From: JBCBWG01 sp964579305
GTDB taxonomy: Bacteria > Pseudomonadota > Alphaproteobacteria > Rhizobiales > Hyphomicrobiaceae
Direction of reading: 5' to 3'
Length of the DNA: 25,150 bases
NCBI GenBank assembly: GCA_964579305.1
Contig: CAZOGY010000044.1
Location: forward strand, 1-25,150
Shown here: piece after piece, positions 1-7,015 of the stretch
How positions within the stretch are numbered: position 1 is the stretch's first letter
How the letters are laid out: every line of letters begins with the position of its first letter
The notes under the pieces: model-generated
Told to the model about the DNA's origin: nothing
Seen by the model: only the letters and a program-made list of their open reading frames with translations
Database searches by the model: none
Translations under genes and position numbers: made by a program

Positions 1-27
1 GCCCTCTGCGGGGGCGGGCCGTTTTCG

Positions 28-56
28 TGTCGATGTTTCGAACACGAACATCGACA
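28..56. repeat. perfect inverted repeat at window edge
   Basis: Two 10-base arms, TGTCGATGTT (28-37) and AACATCGACA (47-56), are perfect reverse complements separated by 9 bases. A shorter alternative dyad, TCGTGT/ACACGA (25-30 and 42-47), overlaps it. Neither strand has a T-run after the stem, so a standard intrinsic terminator is not supported. A short GGCCGC-TTT-GCGGCC hairpin follows at 62-76. It may be a regulator site or 3' structure for a gene outside the window. Confidence 0.5.
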
Positions 57-200
57 GCCCGGGCCGCTTTGCGGCCTTGGGGCGTGAACCCGATTGGATG
101 CGACATGCATCACGTTTCGGACATGTGCTCTGAACCCTCAGTCGGCTGGTGGCAAATGTCTGAAACGGAAAACGAGCGACGCACCGATCTTTGCAAGCAG

Positions 201-254
201 CCAGACAGTCATAAGCGATTGGGCTTGCGCGCCGGCGCTTGATCGACCGTCTGG
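201..254. repeat. imperfect hairpin 3' of the GT4-PGT gene
   Basis: Arms CCAGACAGTC (201-210) and GACCGTCTGG (245-254) pair with one mismatch. An inner AAGCG/CGCTT pair (213-217 and 236-240) extends the stem. It lies just downstream of the minus-strand stop at 267 and could stabilise or end that transcript. There is no T-run, so a factor-independent terminator is doubtful. The rest of 1-266 shows no gene that I can support. Confidence 0.4.
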
Positions 255-266
255 GCGTGTCGCGGC

Positions 267-2090
267 TTATCCTTTGGCTTCAAGCGATGGATCGCTTGCC
301 ACGCGGTCAACGGCCATGCCTTTGCCGCGCAAAGTGTTGGCGATGATCTTCAGGTCGCCGAGCATGGTCCAATTGGCGGCATAGCTGCCATCCACGGCGG
401 CCAATCGTAGTGGTTCGGACATATCGAGATCATTGATTTGCGCGAGCCCGGTGATACCCGGCCGCACATCAAGTGCGCCATGCTCAGCGCGCGCGCGGAT
501 CAGCACTTCTTGTGTCGGCAGACATGGGCGAGGGCCGACTAAGCTCATTTCGCCGCGTAGCACGTTCCAGAGTTGGGGCAGTTCATCGAGCTTGCTGCGA
601 CGCAGAAATCCGCCGAGCCGCGTGATTGCACTTGCGCCGACCATGTGGGTTGGCAGGTCTGCCGTGTCCGTGCGCATCGACCGTAGCTTGTAGCAGGTGA
701 AGTCACGGCCATGGCGGCCGACACGGCGCTGCGCAAAGATCGCGGGCCCGGGGCTTTCCCATTTTATCAAGGCGCACACGATCGCCAGCACCGGACTTGC
801 CACGATCAACCCGCCCGTGGCCGCTGCGATGTCGAACGCGCGCTTGACGCTTGCGGCACCGTCAAACCCGGTTGCGGTTCGGTCCGCGGCGCGCGCGTTC
901 GGGTGCGTGGGGGCGGTCACAGTCTGTTTGCCGTTGCGTTTGGCCGGAGCGATACGGGTCGCCAGTTGGTCGTAGGCTGCCTTTTGCGCGGAAACGACAT
1001 GCTGCTCGGTAAATCCGTTGAGGACCCGCTCGCGCGCTGCGGCCCCCATCGCGCTGCGCAACGCCGGGTCGGCAATCAGTTTGGTAAGAGCGGTTGCAAG
1101 TTCGGCTGGATTGTCAGGCGGCACGACGAAGCCCTCAACGCCATCGCGCACGAAATGACGGCAACCGGGGATATCGGTCACAACCAGCGGACGTGCACAT
1201 GCGGCGGCTTCCAGCATGGCTCGCGGCATCCCCTCTCGGGCCTTGGCGGCCAGGACGAAGATATCGGCCGTTCGCCACACCGCGCTGACATCGTCAACGT
1301 GACCATGCCAAGTGACATCACCTTGTGCAGACCACGTGTCGATCTGATCGCGGCTGATGACTTCGGGGTTGTCCGCATCGAGCCGGCCATAGAGCGCCAC
1401 CTTCAATGCGACGCCGTTCTGTTTGAGTTCGTCTTGTGCCGCCACAAGGGTATCGATCCCCTTGGACACCAGCATGCGTCCGGCATAGCCCGCAGTGACA
1501 GTCTCGTTTTCCGGTGGGGGCAGCGCGGCAAAGCGCGTCTCGTCGATGCCGGCGCCGCCAAGGATCGTGACACGGCCATCGGGCCTGGCGCCGTTCTGGG
1601 TCAAGACCGCGAGATCGTCTGGGTTTTCCACGAAAAGCCAAGTGAACGGCCGGTTGATCAGCCGCGCAATGTGAGCAAACACCAAACCGCGCACGGCGCC
1701 TGCCCGCCGTGATCCGCCCGTCACCAGATAGCCCAGGCCGGTCATGTGAACGACGACACCTGGCACACCGGCGAGCCGACAGGCCAAGCCGCCGAGCACG
1801 ATGGGTTTCATTGCGATGAGGTGCACCACGTCTGGCCGCTCTGTGCGAAAAATGCTGCGCAAACGCTGGACGCTGCGCATTTCTTCCAGCGGGTTCATGG
1901 TGCCGCGGTTGTATTCGAAATTGATCACGCGAACGCCCATCGCCGCAATCTCATCGGCCCGGCCGGTATCGCGCGTGATCACGACGACCTCGTCAGCCAA
2001 TTGTGAAAGCAGTCGCACAACCGGCTTGAAGTGGGACAGCGTGAACCAGTCCTCCGTCACGCACAGCGCAATTTTGCCAAAGGTCGCCAC
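267..2090 (-). CDS. fused GT4 glycosyltransferase and undecaprenyl-phosphate sugar phosphotransferase
   Basis: This predicted 607-residue bifunctional enzyme would act at the cytoplasmic membrane in making exopolysaccharide or capsule. Residues 1 to about 380 are a GT-B fold family 4 glycosyltransferase with the E-x7-E motif at E286/E294 (EGMPRAMLE). A linker at about 382-414 follows. Residues about 415-607 are a monotopic phosphoglycosyltransferase of the bacterial sugar transferase family. Its features are a membrane-inserting hydrophobic helix (GGLIVASPVLAIVCALI), the catalytic Asp-Glu pair D502/E503 in KLDELPQLWN, and SLVGPRP. The frame stays open to 2618, but the upstream part is not family-like and overlaps the divergent epimerase. 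I chose the GTG at 2090 because GGAAGG lies 5 bases upstream and the GT4 homology (KIALCVTEDWF) starts there. The fusion would couple priming of the lipid carrier to addition of the second sugar. The sugar specificities cannot be read from sequence. Confidence 0.88.
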   Translation of the reverse strand: MATFGKIALCVTEDWFTLSHFKPVVRLLSQLADEVVVITRDTGRADEIAAMGVRVINFEYNRGTMNPLEEMRSVQRLRSIFRTERPDVVHLIAMKPIVLGGLACRLAGVPGVVVHMTGLGYLVTGGSRRAGAVRGLVFAHIARLINRPFTWLFVENPDDLAVLTQNGARPDGRVTILGGAGIDETRFAALPPPENETVTAGYAGRMLVSKGIDTLVAAQDELKQNGVALKVALYGRLDADNPEVISRDQIDTWSAQGDVTWHGHVDDVSAVWRTADIFVLAAKAREGMPRAMLEAAACARPLVVTDIPGCRHFVRDGVEGFVVPPDNPAELATALTKLIADPALRSAMGAAARERVLNGFTEQHVVSAQKAAYDQLATRIAPAKRNGKQTVTAPTHPNARAADRTATGFDGAASVKRAFDIAAATGGLIVASPVLAIVCALIKWESPGPAIFAQRRVGRHGRDFTCYKLRSMRTDTADLPTHMVGASAITRLGGFLRRSKLDELPQLWNVLRGEMSLVGPRPCLPTQEVLIRARAEHGALDVRPGITGLAQINDLDMSEPLRLAAVDGSYAANWTMLGDLKIIANTLRGKGMAVDRVASDPSLEAKG

Positions 2091-2372
2091 GTCCACCTTC
2101 CGTTGCCGAGAGATCCGTATGTGCCGTTTCGCACGTGCATGACGGCCGCCGTTGCATGAAGCGGGGCACACGCTTTGCTTGTTGCTGTTTGCGCGCGAAC
2201 GCGGCGCGGCGCAATGGTCGATGTGCACACGATGGGACGTGACCCAGCCCTCCAAGACCCGCTGCAGGACAAAATGGCCAGCACCCGACGCAGGTGCAGT
2301 TCGCCACCAGTTGTGCCATTGAAGGCGCGGACTGCGACCCGTCGGACAATTGCGGGAAAAGGGGCAAGGCCT
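2091..2372. promoter_or_regulatory. divergent intergenic region between polysaccharide genes
   Basis: This 282-base gap separates the divergent GT4-PGT and epimerase genes, so promoters for both should lie here. I see an 8-base palindrome GCACGTGC at 2131-2138 and ribosome-binding sites at both edges. I find no convincing -35/-10 pair and assign no regulator. Confidence 0.35.
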
Positions 2373-3386
2373 ATGCGCATTCTCGTGACAGGCGCCGCCG
2401 GTTTCATCGGCTTCCATACGGCGCAGGCGCTGATGGCGCGCGGCGATGATGTCGTGGGGCTTGATAATCTGAATGCGTATTACACGGTGGCGCTGAAGGA
2501 AGCGCGGTTGGCGCGCCTCACGGCCAACAGCCGGTTTCAGTTCATACGCGCAGATTGTGCCGACCGCGCCGCCATGGAGAGGGTTTTTTCCGAGGGACCG
2601 TTTGACCGGGTGATCCACCTCGCAGCGCAGGCTGGCGTGCGCTATTCGATCGACAATCCGCAGGCATATATCGATTCAAACATCACCGGCACACTGAACA
2701 TTCTTGAGGGTTGCGTGCGCACCGGCGTGCCGCATCTCGTGTTTGCGTCAACAAGCTCCGTCTACGGCGCGAACGCCAACATGCCGTTCAGCGAGCACCA
2801 TGACGCCAATCATCCAATCAGCATGTATGCGGCGACCAAAAAATCAAACGAGCTGATGGCGCACGTTTACGCAACGATCCATGGGCTGCCGGTCACGGGG
2901 TTGCGGTTCTTTACGGTGTACGGACCGTGGGGGCGGCCGGACATGGCGATTTTCAAGTTCACCCAAAAGATGCTGGCCGGCGAGCCGATCGAAGTCTACG
3001 GGCACGGCAAGCACGTGCGCGATTTCACATACGTCGACGATATCGTCGATGGCGTGGTTCGCGTCAGTGATCGCATTGCCGCTGCCGATCCCGCTTGGTC
3101 AGCGCAGGCCCCCGACGCCGCCACAGCCGGTGTTCCCTATAGGATCTATAACATCGGCAACGCACAACCGGTCGTGTTGGGCGCGTTCATTGACTGCCTG
3201 GAAGCCGCGCTTGGCGTGCGTGCTGAGAAAATCATGCTGCCGGCCCAGCCTGGCGATGTGCACGGGACGATGGCCGACGTATCCGATCTGGCAACCGATA
3301 CCGGATTTGCGCCGAACACACCGCTTGCCGATGGCATCGGCCGGTTTGTTGCGTGGTATCGGGACTACTATGGCGTTGGGGCGTAA
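2373..3386 (+). CDS. UDP-glucuronate 4-epimerase (NAD-dependent epimerase/dehydratase)
   Basis: This 337-residue extended short-chain dehydrogenase/epimerase has the Rossmann motif GAAGFIG at residues 7-13. The catalytic set is Ser128/Ser129 in STSSVYG with Tyr152 and Lys156 in YAATK. The segment DNLNAYYTVALKEARLARL and the RFFTVYGPWGRPDMA block are typical of UDP-glucuronate 4-epimerases (LpsL/CapI type). These convert UDP-glucuronate to UDP-galacturonate through a 4-keto intermediate with bound NAD. Length matches the family. The frame opens at 2175, but the ATG at 2373 begins the Rossmann strand (MRILVTG) and has AAAAGGGGCAAGG just before it. The divergent GT4-PGT gene and the distant galU and manC genes fit a polysaccharide role. 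A UDP-glucose 4-epimerase is the main alternative and is less likely on motif grounds. Confidence 0.9.
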   Translation: MRILVTGAAGFIGFHTAQALMARGDDVVGLDNLNAYYTVALKEARLARLTANSRFQFIRADCADRAAMERVFSEGPFDRVIHLAAQAGVRYSIDNPQAYIDSNITGTLNILEGCVRTGVPHLVFASTSSVYGANANMPFSEHHDANHPISMYAATKKSNELMAHVYATIHGLPVTGLRFFTVYGPWGRPDMAIFKFTQKMLAGEPIEVYGHGKHVRDFTYVDDIVDGVVRVSDRIAAADPAWSAQAPDAATAGVPYRIYNIGNAQPVVLGAFIDCLEAALGVRAEKIMLPAQPGDVHGTMADVSDLATDTGFAPNTPLADGIGRFVAWYRDYYGVGA

Positions 3387-3570
3387 GGGTCGCGGCCTTG
3401 TCTCGGTTTGCATGACCGCTTCTGCCGTAGCCAGGATCGGCCCGGCGTCTCTGGCTCACGCCGATTGTGCACTGCGCCGGCGCGCGTCCGCGACGGGGGA
3501 CCCGTTCGCAAAAAGGGGGCAGACAGCGCATCCGAAGTTGTGATGCGCATCGACCGCAGCGTGACCCGCG

Positions 3571-5250
3571 TTATTGCGGAGGCAGCGCGTCCCTGTAACG
3601 ATTGGTGATCGGGTAGCGGCGGTCTCTGCCGAAGTTGCGCCGCGAGATCTTGGTGCCTGGCGCCGACTGCCGCCGCTTATATTCGGCAATGTAGAGCAGG
3701 CGTTCAATCCGCTTCACCGTTTCCCGGTCATGACCACGGCCAACAATCGCTGAAAGCGGCAACTCCTCTTCGACCAGTCCGCGCAGAATATCGTCCAGAA
3801 CCTCGTAGTCGGGCAAACTGTCCTGATCGGTTTGATTTTCACGCAACTCCGCAGTCGGCGCCTTGGTGAGAATATTGACCGGGATGACCGTGCCCGATGG
3901 GCCGAGAGCACCTTGCGGACGGTTTGCGTTGCGCCAGGCCGCAATCCGGTAGACCTCTGTTTTGTAGAGGTCCTTGATCGGATTATAGCCGCCGTTCATG
4001 TCACCGTAGAGCGTTGCGTAGCCGACTGACATCTCCGATTTGTTGCCGGTGGTGACCACCATCGGGCCGAATTTGTTGGAGATTGCCATCAGGAGCGAGC
4101 CGCGCACGCGGCTTTGAATGTTCTCTTCGGTCACGCCTGCGGTTTGGCCCGCAAACAGTTGGCCGAGCGATTGCGAAAAGCCCTCGACCGGCGCAGCGAT
4201 CGGGACGGTGTCATAACGCACACCAAGGGCTTCGGCACAGGCTGCTGCATCTGAGATGCTTGCGTTGGACGTGTAGCGATAGGGCAGCATGATGCAATGG
4301 ACGCGCTCGGGCCCCAGCGCATCGACGGCCATGGCAGCCACGAGCGCGGAATCAATCCCGCCGGAAAGGCCGAGCACGACGCCGGGAAATCCGTTCTTGT
4401 TGACATAGTCGCGCAGACCAAGTGTGCAGGCGGCGTAGGCTGCGGCATCGCCCTCGGGCAGCACCGCGCGCTCACCGTCCCGGCATGTCCATTGACCGTC
4501 GGCGTCTTGCATCCAATCGGTGATGGCAATCTGCTCAGACCAAGCGGGCATTTGAACGGCGAGGCGTCCACCGCGGTTGAGAACGAATGATGCGCCGTCG
4601 AAAACCAACTCGTCCTGGCCGCCAACCTGGTTGACGTAGGCCAGCGGCAGCTCTGTTTCTGCGACGCGGGCGACGGCCACGTTCAGGCGGACATCGCCCT
4701 TTTGCCATTCGAACGGCGAGCCGTTGGGCACCAGCAGCACTTCTGCGCCGGTTTCGCCAAGGCACTCGCAGACCTCGTCGGTCCAGATGTCCTCACAAAT
4801 CGGCACGCCAATGCGCACCCCGCGCACGGAGACCGGACTTGGCAGCGGGCCGGCGTCAAACACGCGTTTTTCGTCAAACACGCCATAGGTCGGCAGGTCG
4901 ACCTTGTGCCGGATGGCGGTCACGGCGCCATTTTCCAGGAGCGCGACGGAATTGTAGAGCTTGTCGCCCTCTGGCCAAACGGTGCCCACGAGCACGGCGG
5001 GACCTTCTGTCAATTGCGCAGCCAGGTCTTCCACGGCTTGCCGGGAGGCGGCGGCAAACGATGGCTTCAACACCAAGTCCTCTGGTGGATAACCGGTCAC
5101 GAACAGCTCGGAAAACACGATCAAATCCGCGCCGGCGTCACCTGCTTCGCGATGTGCTGCACGCGCCTTGTCGATGTTGCCTGGGATATCGCCGACCACA
5201 GGATTGAGTTGGGCGAGCGCGATTTTCATGGTGCGTGCGGCGTCAGTCAT
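3571..5250 (-). CDS. nadE: glutamine-dependent NAD+ synthetase
   Basis: This 559-residue cytoplasmic enzyme makes NAD+ from deamido-NAD+, ATP and glutamine, the last step of NAD synthesis. The N-terminal nitrilase-like glutaminase domain (about 8-260) shows the catalytic triad Glu48 (FSELF), Lys116 (RHKVDLP) and Cys152 (PICEDIW), which releases ammonia from glutamine. The C-terminal synthetase domain has the ATP-pyrophosphatase P-loop SGGIDS at 296-301. It also has GNKSEMSVGYATLYGDMNGG, typical of NAD synthetases. Length is normal for the two-domain form. The ATG at 5250 has AGGA 8 bases upstream; the internal ATG at 5229 has no ribosome site. It lies 112 bases downstream of the SpoU-type methyltransferase on the same strand and may share its transcript. 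It converges with the epimerase across 184 bases that show no clear terminator. Confidence 0.96.
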   Translation of the reverse strand: MTDAARTMKIALAQLNPVVGDIPGNIDKARAAHREAGDAGADLIVFSELFVTGYPPEDLVLKPSFAAASRQAVEDLAAQLTEGPAVLVGTVWPEGDKLYNSVALLENGAVTAIRHKVDLPTYGVFDEKRVFDAGPLPSPVSVRGVRIGVPICEDIWTDEVCECLGETGAEVLLVPNGSPFEWQKGDVRLNVAVARVAETELPLAYVNQVGGQDELVFDGASFVLNRGGRLAVQMPAWSEQIAITDWMQDADGQWTCRDGERAVLPEGDAAAYAACTLGLRDYVNKNGFPGVVLGLSGGIDSALVAAMAVDALGPERVHCIMLPYRYTSNASISDAAACAEALGVRYDTVPIAAPVEGFSQSLGQLFAGQTAGVTEENIQSRVRGSLLMAISNKFGPMVVTTGNKSEMSVGYATLYGDMNGGYNPIKDLYKTEVYRIAAWRNANRPQGALGPSGTVIPVNILTKAPTAELRENQTDQDSLPDYEVLDDILRGLVEEELPLSAIVGRGHDRETVKRIERLLYIAEYKRRQSAPGTKISRRNFGRDRRYPITNRYRDALPPQ

Positions 5251-5362
5251 CGAACGGTCCTGGCTCGCGTCGGTCTGTCTTGGGCCGCACTGTCGGGCTT
5301 CGTTGCGTCAGGTGCAATGGCGGGCGGCGCGACCCAGGGGCGCAATTGGCGATGGGGACAGG

Positions 5363-5881
5363 TTACCGAGCCGCGCCGGTCTGCCGGTTGAGCGCGCCGC
5401 GCCCTTCCGTTTCGGTCATGTCCATGATCCGGTCGGGCTCAAGCTTGGCCTGGCGGTCGTAGAGAACGGTGCCGACAGCCATCGCCAAATTTAGGCAGTG
5501 TCGGGTTGGGATTGCCACGAACCGGTGGCAATGCCGCAAGGTGACGGAGGTCAGGCCGCCATCTTCAGGGCCGAACACATAGACGGCGTTTTGCGGATGC
5601 TCGAACCTGGTGAGAGGTTCGCTCTCAGGGCGCACCTCGATCGCGACAGGTGTGAGATCGGGGAACTCGGCGAACATGCGGTCGGTCCGTTTCCAATCGA
5701 CCGTTTGATAACCCTTCATGCGCTCCTCGCGCGGCACGCGGTTGGAACCGGCCAGCGCGGTGTCCATGCGATCGCCGGTATAGCGCATGGTCGGCACGCC
5801 ATAGGCCGCGCAGGCGCGAATGACGGCGCCCACGTTATGCGGGTACTTCGGGTTGATTAGCAGGATGGCTGCACGCGGCAT
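5363..5881 (-). CDS. SpoU/TrmH-family RNA methyltransferase
   Basis: This 172-residue SPOUT-class methyltransferase would transfer a methyl group from S-adenosylmethionine to tRNA or rRNA. The N-terminal strand LLINPKYPHNVGAVIRACAAYG contains the conserved Asn and Arg of motif 1. VYVFGPEDGGL is motif 2, and IPTRHCLNLAMAVGTVLYD is motif 3, which forms the knotted cofactor site. It has only the catalytic domain, like TrmL-type enzymes (about 155-170 residues). The position and RNA it modifies cannot be read here, so I give no symbol. The start codon lies 3 bases after the stop of the small membrane protein, and the local ribosome site is weak (GGAACGGA, then TTGAG), so translational coupling is likely. 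That may simply reflect insertion of the SatD cassette upstream. Confidence 0.85.
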   Translation of the reverse strand: MPRAAILLINPKYPHNVGAVIRACAAYGVPTMRYTGDRMDTALAGSNRVPREERMKGYQTVDWKRTDRMFAEFPDLTPVAIEVRPESEPLTRFEHPQNAVYVFGPEDGGLTSVTLRHCHRFVAIPTRHCLNLAMAVGTVLYDRQAKLEPDRIMDMTETEGRGALNRQTGAAR

Positions 5882-5884
5882 CGC

Positions 5885-6268
5885 TCAAGTCCGTTCCAGC
5901 AATAAATTCAAAGGCAGGTTTTCAATTGCGTACGTGATAGAAAACACAATCAGCAAAGACAGCAAGTTGCCAATCAGGAAATAATTCACAGCCTTGTCGT
6001 TTGCTGTGTCGTTTTCGTCTGACTTCGGCTGCTCGCTTGCCAGGCGATTGGCGATCTTGAATGCACCAAAGGCAATGATGATCTGCGGGTAATTCGACAG
6101 AAGCCCGACGACGAGGACAAGGCGTTCCAACGTGCCCTTAAAGGTCTCGATCGAGAATACCGGTTGCCCCTGGTGCGGCCCGAAGTGCCGTCGCAAAATC
6201 AAAAACACCGGAAACGCGACAATCTCACCAAGCACGAACCAGATCATGAAATTTGTAATGTCGGCCAC
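5885..6268 (-). CDS. small three-helix membrane protein linked to SatD
   Basis: I do not recognise a named family for this 127-residue protein. Hydrophobic segments at about 6-27, 47-72 and 96-118 predict three membrane helices. A polar, acidic loop at about 78-94 (EQPKSDENDTAND) lies between helices 2 and 3, and the tail is short and charged. I see no catalytic motif. The frame opens at 6325, but I chose the GTG at 6268 because GGAGG lies 4 bases upstream and the earlier codons overlap the SatD gene. The gene starts 17 bases after the SatD stop and ends 3 bases before the methyltransferase start. The first 120 bases from the stop side are about 40-43% GC, lower than the neighbours, which hints at transfer. 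It may be a partner or effector of SatD; that rests on linkage only. Confidence 0.75.
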   Translation of the reverse strand: MADITNFMIWFVLGEIVAFPVFLILRRHFGPHQGQPVFSIETFKGTLERLVLVVGLLSNYPQIIIAFGAFKIANRLASEQPKSDENDTANDKAVNYFLIGNLLSLLIVFSITYAIENLPLNLLLERT

Positions 6269-6285
6269 GTGACCTCCGGCCCCGT

Positions 6286-6915
6286 CTAACTGGAACCTTG
6301 CGCGACCACGTCCACGGCGGCCCAAAGCGCAAGATACTCCTCAATGAGAAGTGATTTACGACGACGCCAGACCGCAGACCGATGGCGGTTTATGGTCCTC
6401 CCGACGTTTGTATCATCACTGTCTGTCAGCAACGCGTAAATCACCGCGCCCTCATCAACGTTCCAACGCTGCGAAATCCCGTCGATTGCAAGGAAGACGT
6501 GATTGAGAATTGCGCTTTCATTTTCACTTTCCGCCTGGAACATGAAGCGGTCCCGGTCTCTGCCTTTTGAGACGAGCCGGGCCCTTGCTGCCGTCAGCGC
6601 GGGGCCAAGCATACCGTGTGCGACGGTTGAATTTATCGGCGTTTCAACTTCACCCGCCACATACGAATACCTCAACTGAAAATCGAGCTCACGCCGGAAC
6701 CTTTCCAATTCCATGAATTGGATTATGGACAGGACGGTTTGAAGCGAGTCCGCTATCCCCTGGAACTCGTCACCAAGCGTTATTGTCAATGGCGAGAGCA
6801 GTTGATCCTTGTGGCGAGCAGTACAGGATTGAACGAGGTCACCCAACGCTGCCTGAAGCTGACGCGACGGGCGGTTGCGACTCCCGATCACGTCCGCCAT
6901 CAGCACGTGGTTCAT
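6286..6915 (-). CDS. SatD-family protein
   Basis: This 209-residue soluble protein matches the SatD family, named after a gene of the Streptococcus mutans sat (secretion and acid tolerance) operon; its biochemical role is unknown to me. The N-terminal domain has MADVIGSR (Asp8), LTITLGDEFQG (Asp49, Glu50), a QLRYSYVAGEVET strand and GPALTAARARL. The order resembles class III nucleotidyl cyclases, where two Asp residues bind metal; this is inference. The C-terminus (about 152-190) looks like a basic helix-turn-helix (NVGRTINRHRSAVWRRRKSLL), so it may bind DNA. The frame extends to 6993, but the ATG at 6915 begins family homology. The earlier codons would run through the predicted promoter and operator boxes. 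The ribosome site is weak (GGGCGAG). It probably heads an operon with the membrane protein, and possibly the methyltransferase. Confidence 0.82.
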   Translation of the reverse strand: MNHVLMADVIGSRNRPSRQLQAALGDLVQSCTARHKDQLLSPLTITLGDEFQGIADSLQTVLSIIQFMELERFRRELDFQLRYSYVAGEVETPINSTVAHGMLGPALTAARARLVSKGRDRDRFMFQAESENESAILNHVFLAIDGISQRWNVDEGAVIYALLTDSDDTNVGRTINRHRSAVWRRRKSLLIEEYLALWAAVDVVAQGSS

Positions 6916-6930
6916 GGCTCGCCCGTTTGA

Positions 6931-7003
6931 TGCAAAAATCCTGCAACAATGATAGGGCGTGCAAATTACCTGCACAACCCTCCATTGTTGCATTTTTTAT
7001 GCA
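6931..7003. promoter_or_regulatory. three phased TGCA-N7-TGCA operator-like boxes
   Basis: Three 15-base boxes lie at 6931-6945, 6960-6974 and 6989-7003. Each is TGCA, seven A/T-rich bases, TGCA. Their centres (6938, 6967, 6996) are exactly 29 bases apart, with two 14-base gaps. A larger dyad is superimposed: TGCAACAATG (6942-6951) and CATTGTTGCA (6983-6992) are perfect reverse complements about position 6967. The array fills most of the 100-base gap between the DAHP synthase stop and the SatD start, and the nearest box ends 15 bases upstream of SatD. This is the layout expected for cooperative repressor binding. The regulator is unknown; SatD itself is a candidate. Confidence 0.75.
6949..6977 (-). 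promoter_or_regulatory. candidate promoter for the SatD operon
   Basis: On the minus strand, TTGTGC (6972-6977) could be a -35 element. A 17-base spacer (6955-6971) separates it from TATCAT (6949-6954), a good -10 match (5 of 6). The middle TGCA box overlaps the spacer and the -35 edge, so a bound protein should block RNA polymerase. Transcription would start near 6942, giving a leader of about 27 bases. Confidence 0.5.
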
Positions 7004-7015
7004 CGCCAAACACTG

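Noticed and set aside
711..1712. Long plus-strand open frame of 333 codons
   Set aside because: It is antisense to the well-supported GT4-PGT gene, has no recognisable domain and is rich in His, Arg and Gly as expected for a shadow frame in GC-rich DNA.
2091..2618. N-terminal extension of the GT4-PGT frame
   Set aside because: It would overlap the divergent epimerase start, shows no family similarity, and a good GTG with a ribosome site exists at 2090.
6931..7003. The TGCA array as a CRISPR
   Set aside because: The units are 15 bases with 14-base gaps, only the TGCA ends are conserved, and no cas gene is in the window. An operator array is the better reading.
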